Both the position numbers and the translations under genes were made by a program. A stretch of 64,000 nt of DNA from Plantago ovata (taxonomy: Eukaryota; Streptophyta; Magnoliopsida; Lamiales; Plantaginaceae), in the NCBI GenBank assembly GCA_028274465.1, contig CM051458.1, positions 103,556,855 to 103,620,854 of the forward strand. Direction: 5' to 3'. The notes beneath the pieces are model-generated. The model was given only the letters and a program-made list of their open reading frames with translations, made no database searches and was not told the origin of the DNA. This document shows, in pieces, positions 23,649 to 35,223 of this stretch (position 1 is the first letter of the stretch; each line of letters starts with the position of its first letter).

Positions 23649-24984
23649 GGATGCCAACTAAATTCTGCAGGATTAATCAAATGAAAGAATCAATCGACCA
23701 TAATTTATCAATCAATATAACTTTTTAGAAAAAAAAGGAAAAAAAAAAACGCAAATATATATAACGAAATATAGAGGTAGATTACTTGCCGGCAAAGAAG
23801 AATCTAGCAAATTGAAATTAGCTCCTGGTTGATACTTGATGAGTAGTACTTGGGAATAGGAAATCCATACTTGATTTGGTAACACACTTGAAGAGGGGCG
23901 AGAAAGATAGGAGAAGATGGAGACGGATTGGGACCAAATGAAGTTAATTAGGTTTAGTCTTTCTTTTATATCAGCCTCCAAAGTCAAATACGAAGTAAAA
24001 AAAACAAAAACAAAAACAAATCTATTTTTCGGATCGGATTGATTTGATAATATGTGAATATTAATCTCATCCAAACATTTAGATTATTAAAAGTAGTAAT
24101 CTAAAATCCAATTCAAAATCGGTTTGGGCTACGATAATTGGATTTTCGGTTTCAATTTTGTGCACACCCCTAAATCCTTCAAATTCCTTACTATCCAGAA
24201 AGCACCTGCACGATTCCTAGGTCCTGTATGCATGCGGCAAAAATATGGAATTTAGCCCATCTTCATAACTTAGAACCCAAAATAAATTTCTCTCGTGCCA
24301 CATCACTTTTTCACTCAACAGAACTCAAACACCATCAACCTTCTCCAGCAGTTAGAACCCAACAGAACTCCAACAGTGTTCGGTTGCGTTTAATGACAGA
24401 ACCCGTTCTTTTCTACCAAACGGGTTCTATTGATTTTTTATTTTATTTTTCTATTTCTTTATCTTCTTGTATTATAACTTTTTATTTTTTCATTTTGATT
24501 TATATCATTCAATTTCATTTATTCTTTTATTTTATTCCTTTTCTTTTATATTTGCATTATATTTTTTCTATTTAAAAGTTGATATTCGATTTTATGTTTT
24601 AAAATTATATACCAATGTTATTTCAAATTTAAACTTTGATACTTAAACGAAATATTCACAACGGAATTTAAAATCGGAATAGATGATAACTTTATGAATA
24701 ATAATACATGAGGATTTAAAACTCACTTTCTTAAAAATTAAAATTACAAATCCCTAATAATAAAAACCCATACACTTACTTTAAAACTAATTCTACCATT
24801 ATTCAAGTGGGTGGAGGAGTTGTGGGTTGATCGCACGTGGACGGACAAATCAAAGAGCGCTCCAGTTTGTAATTTTAGTTATCAAGTATTTTAATTTTAA
24901 AATTAATGTAATATTATTATTATTTAGTTGTGTTAAAATGAAATAAAGCATGAGTTTAAAAAATAAATGAAAAAGAATGAAATA
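23649..24984. other. Intergenic
   Basis: Contains the probable 5' flank of the FBD pseudogene. Between about 24300 and 24430 there is a segment with AGAACCC / GGGTTC inverted words that could be a transposon end. No gene seen. Confidence 0.4.
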
Positions 24985-25415
24985 TGGGCCAACAAAACAT
25001 ACTCTTATTTATTTATGATATAATCCAAACTTTTCAAGTAAATAATTTAAGTTGACATCATTCAATTATGTAATTCACATGAACCACTTTATTTGCTTTA
25101 AAATTATTATCATTCTCGTGTCTATATTTTTTTATTATAATTTTTTCACAATTAACCCCTTAATGGGCAATATAAATATTGAGCTCAACCACCTATCTTA
25201 ACACACCAACACTAATCTTCTAATCCAAAGTTTAATAAAAAAAAAAAGTAATAAAAGCAAATACAATGACACAAAACTTTGAAGTTACAGGAAAAGAAAT
25301 TGTAGTATATCAAGGCGATGTTCACCACCAGGAGGAACAACCAAAGGTTAGAAGTCGTCGTCCTCAAGTCAAAACAAGGCTTGTATCCATAACTGAGATG
25401 GTATTCAAGCTTTTC
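24985..25415 (+). repeat. Left arm of an inverted duplication (promoter and first exon of the MBD-like gene)
   Basis: This arm matches, in reverse complement and with modest divergence and small indels, 26425-26870. Shared words include TTATTTATGATATAATCCAA, CATGAACCACTTTATT, GAAATTGTAGTAT and a TATCTTAACACAC block. It includes about 280 bp upstream of the ATG and most of exon 1. Confidence 0.85.
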
Positions 25416-26206
25416 AAAATTTGTGGAACAGAAGATGAATTCATTTTGGAAGCAGCTGAACAGGTATGTCAAAACAAATTTATGGCGCTTAACAATGTTT
25501 ATTTTTAATTTATTTTGCTAGCCATATCATGACCTTACAAATTTATATAACAGTCTCCTCCTGAAGGAAACAACAGCATCGAAAGATATCACTTGAAATT
25601 GTATAATATAAGTCGTACAAGCTTATATGACATGAAGATTCGCAACATGTACGAAGAAGAACATGTTTGTGTTCCTATACTTGAAGATGGTGATATATCC
25701 GCCCCGATGTTCTTTAAGAGATATAATGATTATTCTCTCAATCAACGTCTACAAGGATGGAACATTGAGAGGAGAGTTCGCCACGATGGCAAGGAGGATA
25801 GGGTAATTACTAAGACTACAACAATTTAATTTATTTCTTTTACATCATTTTAAATTCTTCTACTTTTGAGAAAGAAAAAAAAAGTTTTTTTTTTTTTTTT
25901 GTTTTTTTTTCCTTCTATATCAATTCTAGTTAACTTGTTATTGGTACATTTGGTCAGTTTTTCAACCATCGCTGCAAAAAGTTCCGGTCATTCATCAGAA
26001 TCGTAATTTTTATTATGTTCGCATGTGAACGCGAAGACTTGTTTGTGAATGAAAATGCGGTAAGTTACCACGAATATAAGCAAATACTAATCATATGATT
26101 TTTTAAATATATATATTGTATGAAAAAATGAAATTAATATACTTGTGATTTTCTTGTTTCGCGTTATAAGATTCAGGTATTTAGCAACGTAGCACACGAG
26201 GGATGA
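25266..26206 (+). CDS. Small protein with a methyl-CpG-binding-domain-like segment
   Basis: Four exons keep one frame with consensus junctions: 25266-25463, 25554-25802, 25958-26059 and 26171-26206, giving 194 residues. Residues ~135-165, across the exon 2/3 junction, read GWNIERRVRHDGKEDRFFNH and CKKFRS. This matches the plant MBD pattern (GW..ERR.R..GK.D.YY...G.KFRS), the DNA-contacting part of proteins that bind methylated CpG. The segment after KFRS becomes hydrophobic (IRIVIFIMFA), and the usual acidic C-terminal half is short, so the domain may be truncated. Residues 1-130 are charged with no recognised domain. The last intron has two possible acceptors 6 bp apart. The gene is flanked by an inverted copy of its own 5' end. 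The family call is from motif only. Confidence 0.5.
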
Positions 26207-26424
26207 GTCGAATCGAGCAGTGCATGATGCGAATGCCCTTGGCTGGCCTATGACGAAGAACTGTTGAATTTATAGATGATTTTTTGTTGTTCATCAGTGT
26301 TTTGAATCTTTTAATATAACTTGATTTTCATCCATATATGTAACTTGCAAAATGTATTCATCTTCTGTTCTACAACTTTTTTAATATAAGTTATAATTAA
26401 GTGTGTTGAATTGAATAAGTTTGT

Positions 26425-26870
26425 AAATGTCAAGATTTAATACCACATCGGATATGGCTGCAAACCTTGTTATGACTGGACGATGACTTCTAACATTTGG
26501 TTATTCCTCCTCTTGGTGAACATTGCCTTGAAATACTACAATTTCTTTGCCAGTGATCTCAAAGTTTAGCGCCATTATATTTTTTATTTTTAATTTGTTT
26601 TTTTTTTTTTTTACTATAGATTGGAGAATTAAGAAGATTAGTGTTAGTGTGTTAAGATAGTTGATTAAGTTCAATATTTATATTACCCGGTAACAACAAC
26701 CTAAGTGGGGAAAAAATAAAATTCAAAGAACATAAACACAAGAATGATAGGATTTTTTAGGCAATAAAGTGGTTCATGCGAACTTGAATGTTATCAACTA
26801 AATGATTTACTTGAAAAATGTTGGATTATATCATAAATAAAAATATATTTTGTAGGACCGTTGTGTTAAA
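26425..26870 (-). repeat. Right arm of the inverted duplication, with a broken copy of exon 1
   Basis: Reverse complement of the left arm at 24985-25415. On the minus strand the copied exon starts with an ATG at 26575 and reads MALNFEITGKEIVVFQGNVH, parallel to the MBD-like gene's TGKEIVVYQGDVH. A TAA at 26501-26503 replaces the Gln codon that follows the Glu pair, so it cannot be translated further. Only the promoter and exon 1 portion is present. The loop between the arms is about 1.0 kb and contains exons 2-4 of the intact gene. Confidence 0.85.
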
Positions 26871-27437
26871 TGATAAAGTACAATTTTAAAAAAATTTAAA
26901 AAGTGAAGAAAATTAGGAAGGTACCATTATTTAGTTACCTTCTCCACTAATATCTCCGGCACCAACATTTGAAATTATGTAATCCTTAATTAAACAAATA
27001 AATTCAATAAATTAACACTAACCATGTTTTAATTTGGATTTCGATAGTCAAGGTCAATCATATACACTTGAGTAAGAAAAATAATAAGAAATCAATGCAC
27101 AATAATAATACTGAAGTAGTAGGTAATTAAGTTATGGGGTTGGAAGGTGAAGGTTTAGCCGTTGAATTCCAATGCCCAAGTGGTATAGTATTTTTTCAAA
27201 AAATGAGTATGGGTGAGTGATAATACGATGGTGTGACACATTTAAAGGTAATGATAAGATTCTAAAAAATAATAATTTATTTTTAATATACTCACTAGGT
27301 TGATATGGATCTCCACTCTAACTTTTCAGAAAATAGACACAAGAAAACAAATTGTATACTTAATAAATTTGTCTAGGTAGGTCCTTCACACAAAAGTCGA
27401 TATGTCTCTCCTCCTCTAGTCGCAGTCTCCAGAAAAA

Positions 27438-27511
<74 letters not shown>

Positions 27512-27635
27512 CCAAAATAATATTAAATAGAATGTGTCATCATATGTTAACTTTACCTTTTCACACCACTACTATATTTTTGTTTTTTCACCACCCGAAA
27601 CATCATAGGTAAGAGGTTCTAAACACCAATAGCAA
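26871..27635. other. Intergenic
   Basis: AT-rich, with the TA microsatellite described separately. No coding signal. Confidence 0.4.
27440..27509. repeat. (TA)n microsatellite
   Basis: About 35 uninterrupted TA units. Confidence 0.95.
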
Positions 27636-27639
27636 GCAA

Positions 27640-28110
27640 GAAAAAGATAAACAAGCAAAACCAAAATTTCACCTGTGGCGAAAAATCCCCATAAGCTAAT
27701 TAACAAAACTAAAGAATAAAGGTATTTCAATAATTGGAGTGTTACCTAAAAAGAAAGTTATCGTCATGATCCGCCATGGAGGAGTTGCTCAGGCTGAATG
27801 ATAGAGAGAGTTGCGAGATTTTTAACCCAATTTCACAACAACATGAATCCTCAAGAAAAAAAAAAAAAAAGCAAAACAAGAAATATAAGCTAATTTTCAT
27901 CCGTGGCGAAAATTCAGCATTAGCTAATTAACAAATTAATCTAAGGAAGAAAGGTGTTCGAAGAATTAGAGTGTTACCTAGAAAGAAATTTATCGTCAAG
28001 TGCCGCCATGGAGGAGTTGCTCAAGCCGAATGAGAGAGAGAGAGAGTGACGAGATATAACCTAATTTCACCACAACAGGAATTCTCAAGCTGAAGACGGC
28101 GAGAGTGATT
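27640..28110 (-). repeat. Tandem pair of a first-exon-like unit
   Basis: Two copies of a ~235-bp unit. On the minus strand each carries an ATG (27777 and 28009) opening a 32-nt exon that ends at a GT donor (after 27746 and 27978). They read MADHDDNFLF(R) and MAALDDKFLS(R). The same leader (CAACTCCTCCATGGCGG-type) precedes both. No second exon could be found for either, so these may be orphan starts of a duplicated gene. Confidence 0.55.
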
Positions 28111-28833
28111 AGGTTAATTTGCACATATAGACCCTAAAACGTTGAAATGGAAATAATCCTAACATGTTTTATTTAAATTAAATGTGATTATTTGTAGCTG
28201 GACCAACGTTTTAAGCGTGTGTCTTTTGGGAATTCAGACCACGCCTTAAAAGCGTTTTATGCGATTAGAAAATCATTTTATGTCAAACTTATAAGTTATA
28301 AGACATGGTACATGAAATGTTGCATAAAGCATAATAGCAATGTTGCATAATCCTTTATCAAATTCATTATATATATGCGTGATGAATTCGTTTTAGTGAT
28401 TGAAGGTGTGCATATGGTTGTTCTCTTATATGTTAGTGATAAACATAGGGTAAGGTTAGTCTACCGAGTAACATGAGTAAAACATTGGTCTTGCGTGAGA
28501 TAAATTAATTACTACGCCTAAATTACTTTTTTGTTCCTCATGAACTTTTTATCTTTTAATATGTAAACACATTAGAGATTGTTTCATGAGCATTTAGTAG
28601 AAGTGTGAGGTTGTAGATCCTTTACACCTTTTTACATATTGATTACACACATTTTTACATTCACGTTATTGCTATTATCATTGGTATTGAATCATTGCTG
28701 CTAGCAGAATTTAAGATCACTCTTCATTATTGTTTATATGATTGCATTCACCAAGATCATTCACTCAAGCAATACTATAATTCACACGAGAGAGTTATAC
28801 GATTTTGTGTTTTGTTTATTCTCGTTTCTATGC
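28111..28833. other. Intergenic
   Basis: AT-rich; no gene or repeat recognised. Confidence 0.4.
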
Positions 28834-28836
28834 TAT

Positions 28837-29022
28837 GGTTCTGTTTCTTTCGCCTGAACTGCTGAACTTAATAAATCTAAACTGGACTGAACTGAATTGA
28901 ACATAATAAATCTAAACTGAACTGAACTTAATAATTTTGAACTGAACTGAACTTAATAAATCTGATGAACTGAACTAAATTAAACTTAATAAAATTGAAA
29001 TTAAGTTGAAACGAACAGAACC
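28837..29022. mobile_element. MITE of the TGAACTGAACTT family, copy 1
   Basis: A 186-bp element with TAT on both sides (28834-28836 and 29023-29025) and inverted ends GGTTCTGTT / AACAGAACC. The interior is made almost wholly of TGAACTGAACTTAATAAATC-like units. It is related to the two elements at 44.7-45.3 kb, which are 268-284 bp, so this copy is internally shorter. Confidence 0.75.
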
Positions 29023-29205
29023 TATATGTCACTATACTATACTATTCACTTCTAGCCAACTTTTCAGTTTAAAGTAGTACTTCGTATAAGTTTAAATTAA
29101 ACAATTTGGAACCCAAAGTGATACGAAACTCAACTCCTTTGAGGATTTATATGAATCGAAACCAATTGGAAATTGGAATCCGGGATAATGTCGAACTCGA
29201 ACCCC

Positions 29206-29213
29206 TATAAATA
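29206..29213 (+). promoter_or_regulatory. TATA box of the SUB1-like gene
   Basis: TATAAATA lies 146 bp before the ATG at 29352, predicting a leader of roughly 110 nt. It is 180 bp downstream of the MITE at 28837, so that insertion sits in the proximal promoter. Confidence 0.55.
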
Positions 29214-29351
29214 TGGAATTTAGATCTACTAAATCACCCACGACCTTATCTAACTATTGATAATCCGTTTTAATTCGTTTATAATTTATAGTTCGTCGTC
29301 TTCAACTTGAATCTTGCAGAGATAGATCTCTTATTTTGGAAAAAACAGAAG

Positions 29352-32275
29352 ATGGATTTGATCTATCGAAGCAGCAAAGCAGGAAGATGGAGAAGAAGAC
29401 CTGCGTTTCTTCTCCGCCTAAATTACACATCACTCTTACTCGCTTTGTTCATCCTCACCGTCACTGCTATCTTCTGCATTCTCCCCAAAACCCTTTTGTT
29501 TTCCCCACCTCCTCCCCCGTCGTCGTCTTCTTCTTCTTCTTCTTCTTCTTCTTCTTCTATACAACTCTCGATACAGCAACAGTGTGCCGATGGAGAAGAG
29601 AAGTTCCTGTGGTACGCGCCACACAGTGGGTTCAGCAACCAGCTATCTGAATTCAAAAACGCCATTCTCATGGCGTCAATTCTTAATCGGACATTGGTGG
29701 TGCCTCCTGTTCTCGATCACCATGCTGTGGTGCTTGGCAGTTGCCCCAAATTTAGGGTTTCTGAGCCTAATCAGTTGAGGTTTCAAGTGTGGAGTCACAT
29801 TGTTGACCTAATTCGCAATCGGAGGTATAATTAATTATTATTGTTCTACTTGCAATTTCATTAACTGAGAGCTATAATTATTATTTCAGATGACGAAAAA
29901 GTAGTAAACAATAAATTTAAAAAAAAAAGAAAAGAAAAAAAGATGACTATTATTTCAGCTGCCTAGTATTCTTCATTAAGCTAGTATTCGGATAACTTAG
30001 CTGTTATAATTCTGCTTGCATGGTCTTTAATGTTGTTTAGTTGGATGATTGATTTTGATTTAGATGATCAAGTTTGTATATTTTTCCAATTTGGAACATG
30101 CTTTTGTTACTGTTTGGTTCCTTGGATTTGTTTCTATACGACAATGCCACCCGTTTATAGTCTGCGTCGAGAATCTTGCATTACTGGAACTCCCTCTTAA
30201 TGGGCTCTTGAACCATGCATTAGTTGTCTAAGGAGTGCTTCAGCTCATTTACAGTGTCTTTCTATTAACTGGATAGGGTTGAGTCAGTCATGAGTGAGTG
30301 AAAAAGGTCTGAATGAAATTAAAGTAGCCTATTTACTGAGTGTTTGGGAGGGGATTTCGGAATATAGTGAAAGTTGAGTTTTTTGATTGGGTTTGAAATT
30401 TGATCTTTGAGTAGGGACCATGTATGAAAATGTGATTTTTGGAATAGTAGTGGAGTTTTTATTTTGGAGTCAAAATCATCTCCCAAATCTAGTACCATAA
30501 CTTTCAACATCAAAATCCAAAATCATGTATGGGAGTCCTTTCGCAAAGACTAGGTTAGTCAGCAACTCAGCATCTTCCCATTCATTAATAAAAATGGATA
30601 GCTTAACATCAAGGATCAAGTCGGACCTTTGGTGTGGAGAAGAGCGATTGGACACGCATACATTGGTTCACTAGTGATCTTAATGAATTAAATCTTTGGA
30701 GAATACTGTACTAAGGAAACTAGCACTTTACAGTAAAAATGTAGTAAATACAGCGTATGAGCTTTTTTTCCAGTAGGTTACTAAAGGTAATCAATAGTAA
30801 CTAGTACTAGTATATGTTTTTTCCTGCTTCTTTACTTGATCTCTGGACTCGTCTGCTGAATAATATGGTTGAGGAAGGAAAAAGAACTCTATCTCCAAGG
30901 TCATGGACGTGAGAATACGGAATTATGCTTATTTTGATCCATGTCTGACTTACCTTCTCTTTACTTGTGTGCTTATGTGCTTAACTCTTATCTGTTTTTC
31001 TCTTACTGCTGCTGATAGAACCTTCACATCAACTCCTTTTTGGTTTTTGTTTTCTTCAAATATGCTATCCTTTCTCCCACCTTACACCCCAAGGCACCTC
31101 TAGAATGATAAATTGTGGGAATTGGGGGCTTCCAGTCCAAAGGTTTAATCTGATTAGGATGGCCCTTGTAGTCTAACAGTACATTTACATGGGATTTTGA
31201 AATAATTCGATTTTTTCTTGATCTTTGCAGGTATGTATCCATGGCAGATATTATTGATCTTTCCTCTCTAGAGTCTGATGTCAAATTTATAGATTTCAGA
31301 AGTTTTGCATCTATGTGGTGTGGGGTGAATGTGGATTCGCTTTGTTCTGCAGGCGACTCCAGTGTAGTTTCTTCTTCACTTGAAAAGCTGAAACAATGTG
31401 GAGCACTGCTATCTGGATATAACAACAGCTTAAACACATGTGTGCATCCTTCACAAGAAGATTGTCGATCAACAGTATGGACGTATGAGAATGATGATGA
31501 TGGGGTTCTGGATTCTTTTCAAGCTGATAATGAGCTCAAGAAGAAAAGGAAAATTTCATTCCCAAGGACGAGGAAAGATGTCTACAAGACCTTCGGTCCT
31601 GGCTCTGCAGCTGCACAAGCCCCCGTTCTGGCATTTGGGAGTCTTTTTACTGCTCCATACAAGGGCTCAGAGTCCCATATTGACATCCACCAATCTCCTA
31701 GAAATAAAAGGATACAATCGATGATTCAGAAGATTGAATTTCTTCCCTTTGTCCCTGAAATATTAAATGCTGGGAAGAAGTTCTCTCAACAGACAATTGG
31801 TGTTCCGTTTCTCTGCGTCCAGCTTAGACTATTAGATGGTCAGTTCAAGAACCACTGGGAAGCTACCTTCCAAGGAGTAAAGCAAAAACTGGACCTTTTG
31901 AAACAGAAACACCCTCTCCCGATTCACATATTCGTGATGACTGATCTACCCATGCGTAATTGGACAGAAAGTTATCTGGGGAGTCTGGAGAAAGATTCCA
32001 ATGCTTATAAGCTGTTTGTTCTGAAAGAGGGAGATGAGCTAGTAGCCCAAACTACTAATCAAGTTGTAAATGAAGGACACAGTATGAAGTTACGACAATC
32101 TGCGAATACAGATTCTAGCGAGCAGAGATGCAATTCTTTGTCATTACCTGATATGCTTTTGTATGTGCAAGAAACTATTTGTAGCTGTGCTTCTTTAGGT
32201 TTTATTGGAACTTCTGGATCGACTATAGCTGAAAGCATAGAGCTGATGCGCAAAAATAACTCATGTTCGAAATGA
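29352..32275 (+). CDS. SUB1: O-fucosyltransferase-like protein, SHORT UNDER BLUE LIGHT 1 (SUB1) type
   Basis: Two exons, 29352-29824 and 31231-32275, joined in the codon of Arg-Tyr (NRR|YVSMADI), give 505 residues. The protein has a basic N-terminus (GRWRRR), then one hydrophobic span at ~21-46 (LLLALFILTVTAIFCILP), a Pro-Ser low-complexity stem (~14 Ser in a row), and a lumenal-type domain from about residue 82. The GDP-fucose transferase-like signatures are WYAPHSGFSNQLSEFKNA (start), FLCVQLRLLDGQFKNHWEA (middle) and GFIGTSGSTIAESIELMRK (end). From memory this order and wording match Arabidopsis SUB1 (At4g08810), a calcium-binding component of cryptochrome/phytochrome signalling that belongs to the plant O-fucosyltransferase-like family. 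Enzyme activity is not shown for this subgroup as far as I know. The frame is intact. The Ser run comes from a TTC/TCT microsatellite and may vary in length. Confidence 0.88.
29825..31230 (+). other. Intron of the SUB1-like gene
   Basis: A single 1.4-kb intron, G|GTATAA to CTTTGCAG|G. No nested gene or element was recognised. Confidence 0.8.
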
Positions 32276-32635
32276 ATTTTCAGTTTTTTCACCATGTTTA
32301 TATGCAAACATACCTTGTCTCTCCATTTCACCGAGTATCATATCATCGCATGATTTAGTTTGTGCATAAATATCAATAGGGTGACTATTTAAGTGACGAG
32401 CTGACAGGTCAAGCTCTACCTAGACGTTATGTTTAAGGAGACTTGACATCTCCTAGTTATCTAGTTATCAGACATCGAAATATCTATCATCTCGTGGTTT
32501 AGCAAAACATATCTACCACTTATCTCACGACACACAATAATGAAGTGACAATGACAAATTATTGAATCTACATCCACTGAAATTTGTTTGTATGATTATG
32601 ACAAAACTAATGTGGTCGACATTTTCTTTGTCTAA

Positions 32636-32983
32636 GAGCACTCCTTATGGAGGCTTTTTTGGGGCTTATTTTATATTTCAATCCCAAAACAAGTACCAAA
32701 AAGACTCCAATGAGTGCTTCTTAGGGGCTACTAAATAGTAGCCCATGCCAAATGGCTACTAATTAGTATACCCAAAAGAAGCCTCAAATATGGGACGCAC
32801 AATAAAAACTCCAAATAATATGTACTACTTACTTCCATTTTTACTCTACATGTAGTATATGGGACCCACAATAAAGCCTAAAATAAGCTCCAAACCATTG
32901 TAGATTTCATGTGTGAGGTTTTTTTTTTTAGACTTCTAATGTTTAAAAGCCTCTATTTAAGACTCAAACCATAAATAATGCTC
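32636..32983. mobile_element. Tourist/PIF-Harbinger-like MITE, copy 2
   Basis: A 348-bp element between TAA duplications (32633-32635 and 32984-32986). The left end is GAGCACTCCTTATGG and the complement of the right end is GAGCATTATTTATGG. It shares length, ends and the internal GGGGCTACTAAATAGTAGCC palindrome with copy 1 at 12394. It lies about 360 bp after the SUB1-like stop codon, in the likely 3' flank. Confidence 0.8.
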
Positions 32984-32986
32984 TAA

Positions 32987-35223
32987 CGGAAATGAAATTA
33001 CTGATACTAATTCTGCAATTAATTGAGGTTGTAGCATTATTGTTACTATACTAGTACAAAGAAACAGATGCAAAATTCCAGCTAGTTCATGGCGTTACAC
33101 AGTGCTACTACTGTATGATGATTTGAAATTTGATTTGTCAAGTGTACGTTATGTTCACATTAACTGCAAAACTGAATTATGTACTTCAGTTCAGTTTACT
33201 CAGTATGAGAGTCAGATAAATCACCATACAGTACTATTGTACTCCTACTGAATTCTTGCCAACGGTATGTTAGGTTACTGTAACATTACCACTAGTAGTT
33301 CTAAGTTCTAACTAGTGGTAATGTTAGAGTAAAAAAGTCGTGAATATTAAGGCAACCAGCTCTAATGGCACCCCTTGAAGGTAGACTGAGTTTCCATTTA
33401 TGCTTTGGTGTTTGGGCTTATAGCCTTATAGTATAAAGTCCCAATTAAGATACCTACTTTTCTAGTTTAGCTTTATGTTCTTATGAATGAATGTATTTTC
33501 GAGAAAAAAACAAAAAACACAACCATAGAACACATCCATGAATTAAATTGAGGTTTGGTTCAGAGTGATTCAGTGAACACAAATTATATGTAGATTGTTA
33601 CCCACGAACTAATCCATCATTCTTCACATGAAGCTTGTTGGCTTCTTTTCTTAACTCCTTTTCCTTTTTACTTAGTTAAAAATTTGAGCAAACTCACAAA
33701 CTCCAAATATTTTTTCTTTGCCAAACCATCAATTGAGCAAAATTGAACTAATAGCTTCCCAAACCATTTTTCCCTTCTTGATTGCCCCAGAACTAAAACA
33801 ATTTTTGGTTCATGGACAGCTCTTACGCCAGTGTAATCAATCAATTTGAATCTTATATTTTCAATCCTCACACGCACACTATGTATGTTCTTCAACTCTC
33901 ATACATTTGTGCTTATGAAATAAGCTAAGGTTGAACATCTATTTATACTTATTTCATGTCCTTTCTCAATTGTTATCTTTCGAAAAGTGTACAAACATTC
34001 ATTCAACAGTCACATGTTGAATAATTTACATTCATATGCAGCCTTTCCTGAAAACCACTTGAAGATCCAAAAAAATTGAACATGTACATATCTGTTTGTA
34101 TCGTTGCAGTAATCTCTTCATTTCGCTTAATTGAAACTCTACATAAAGCTGGAAAGCTTTCTTGATGCATAGAAACTCTCTGGAAAGATGACGAGCTTTC
34201 GTCGATACGTTTGTTGCAGTGAGGAAGTAATTTTTATGTTACGAGAGTTCTCTTCTTCCCAACTTGAATTTTCAAGTTCATGGTACACATTTACTCATAT
34301 CTCATGGGATTTAGCACACTTAAACCCCATCCATGTGTGTTACAAATTTACAATGGCTAATTGGCTTTACTCATTCATATATTTATATTTATCGACCGAC
34401 ACACTGTATACATTAACACTATTTCACCACTCTATGATTTAAGTCACTTAGTAACCCCCGTTTCAACAAACGGAGATATACAATCATATTGAAAAGCTCG
34501 TTGGTTTCAACATGTCGAGCACAAATAACCAATAAATTGTACAAATTGAAAATTTATTCGTTTCACGTAAATTCTCGACAAGTTCTTAATGAAAAGGTTC
34601 TATAGAAAATTATAGAAACTTGATCCCGACAAATTCTTAGTGAAAATGTTCTATATCTACAAAATTATATAAACTTGATCTCGAGACGTTCTTAACGAAA
34701 ATGTTCTATATCTAAAAAATTATAGAAACTTCATCTATATCTTCGACTCTTGGTAACATCTTAAATAAAATAGGTAAAATATAAAATACAATTAAAAAAA
34801 AAAGAGAAATAAAAGAATAACAGCGTGTCAATCCGGGATTTGAACTGTGTAAATCGGAATTGTACTCTTCTTCTCTCTTGAGCTAAAAAAGAAGCTTCCA
34901 TCTCTGTTTTCCAAACATTTACTTACATTCACCTTGAGAGAGAGAGAGAGAGATTAGAGAGAGAGTGTGAAATCTCAATCCCTAATCAAAGGAGGGAAAT
35001 TCAATTAGGTTTCGTTTCTTGCTCCTCTGTTTGAAAAAATTTCAGCGTCAATTTTAGGCGGTAAACCAGAATAGACTCGCCAATTACCATTCCCTTCGGC
35101 TTCGCCAGATTTAGGGTTTCACTCCTCATCCCCACCTCACTCATTTCCCAGTTCATGTGTGCCTAATTTTGCTGGATTTGTGCATAATTCATTTTCGCTA
35201 GGGTTTGATTTTTAGTGGTCGAG
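32987..35223. other. Intergenic, and leader of the WD40-like gene
   Basis: Contains the hairpin at 33275-33332. A GA-rich run (34934-34966) lies about 260 bp before the next ATG and is probably in that gene's 5'UTR or core promoter, as GAGA runs often are in plants. A minus-strand frame at 33668-33895 is open but unconvincing. Confidence 0.4.
33275..33332. repeat. Strong hairpin with 21 paired bases
   Basis: TAACATTACCACTAGT (33281-33296) is perfectly complementary to ACTAGTGGTAATGTTA (33311-33326). Past one mismatch the stem extends five more pairs (33275-33279 with 33328-33332). The 14-nt loop is AGTTCTA twice. It could be a miniature foldback element or a short stem-loop RNA. It is too short for a typical plant MIRNA precursor, though the arm length is near 21. 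Confidence 0.9.

Noticed and set aside
29336..29671. Poly-Phe and poly-Glu/Arg frames over the start of the SUB1-like gene
   Set aside because: Shadows of the TTC microsatellite that encodes the Ser run.
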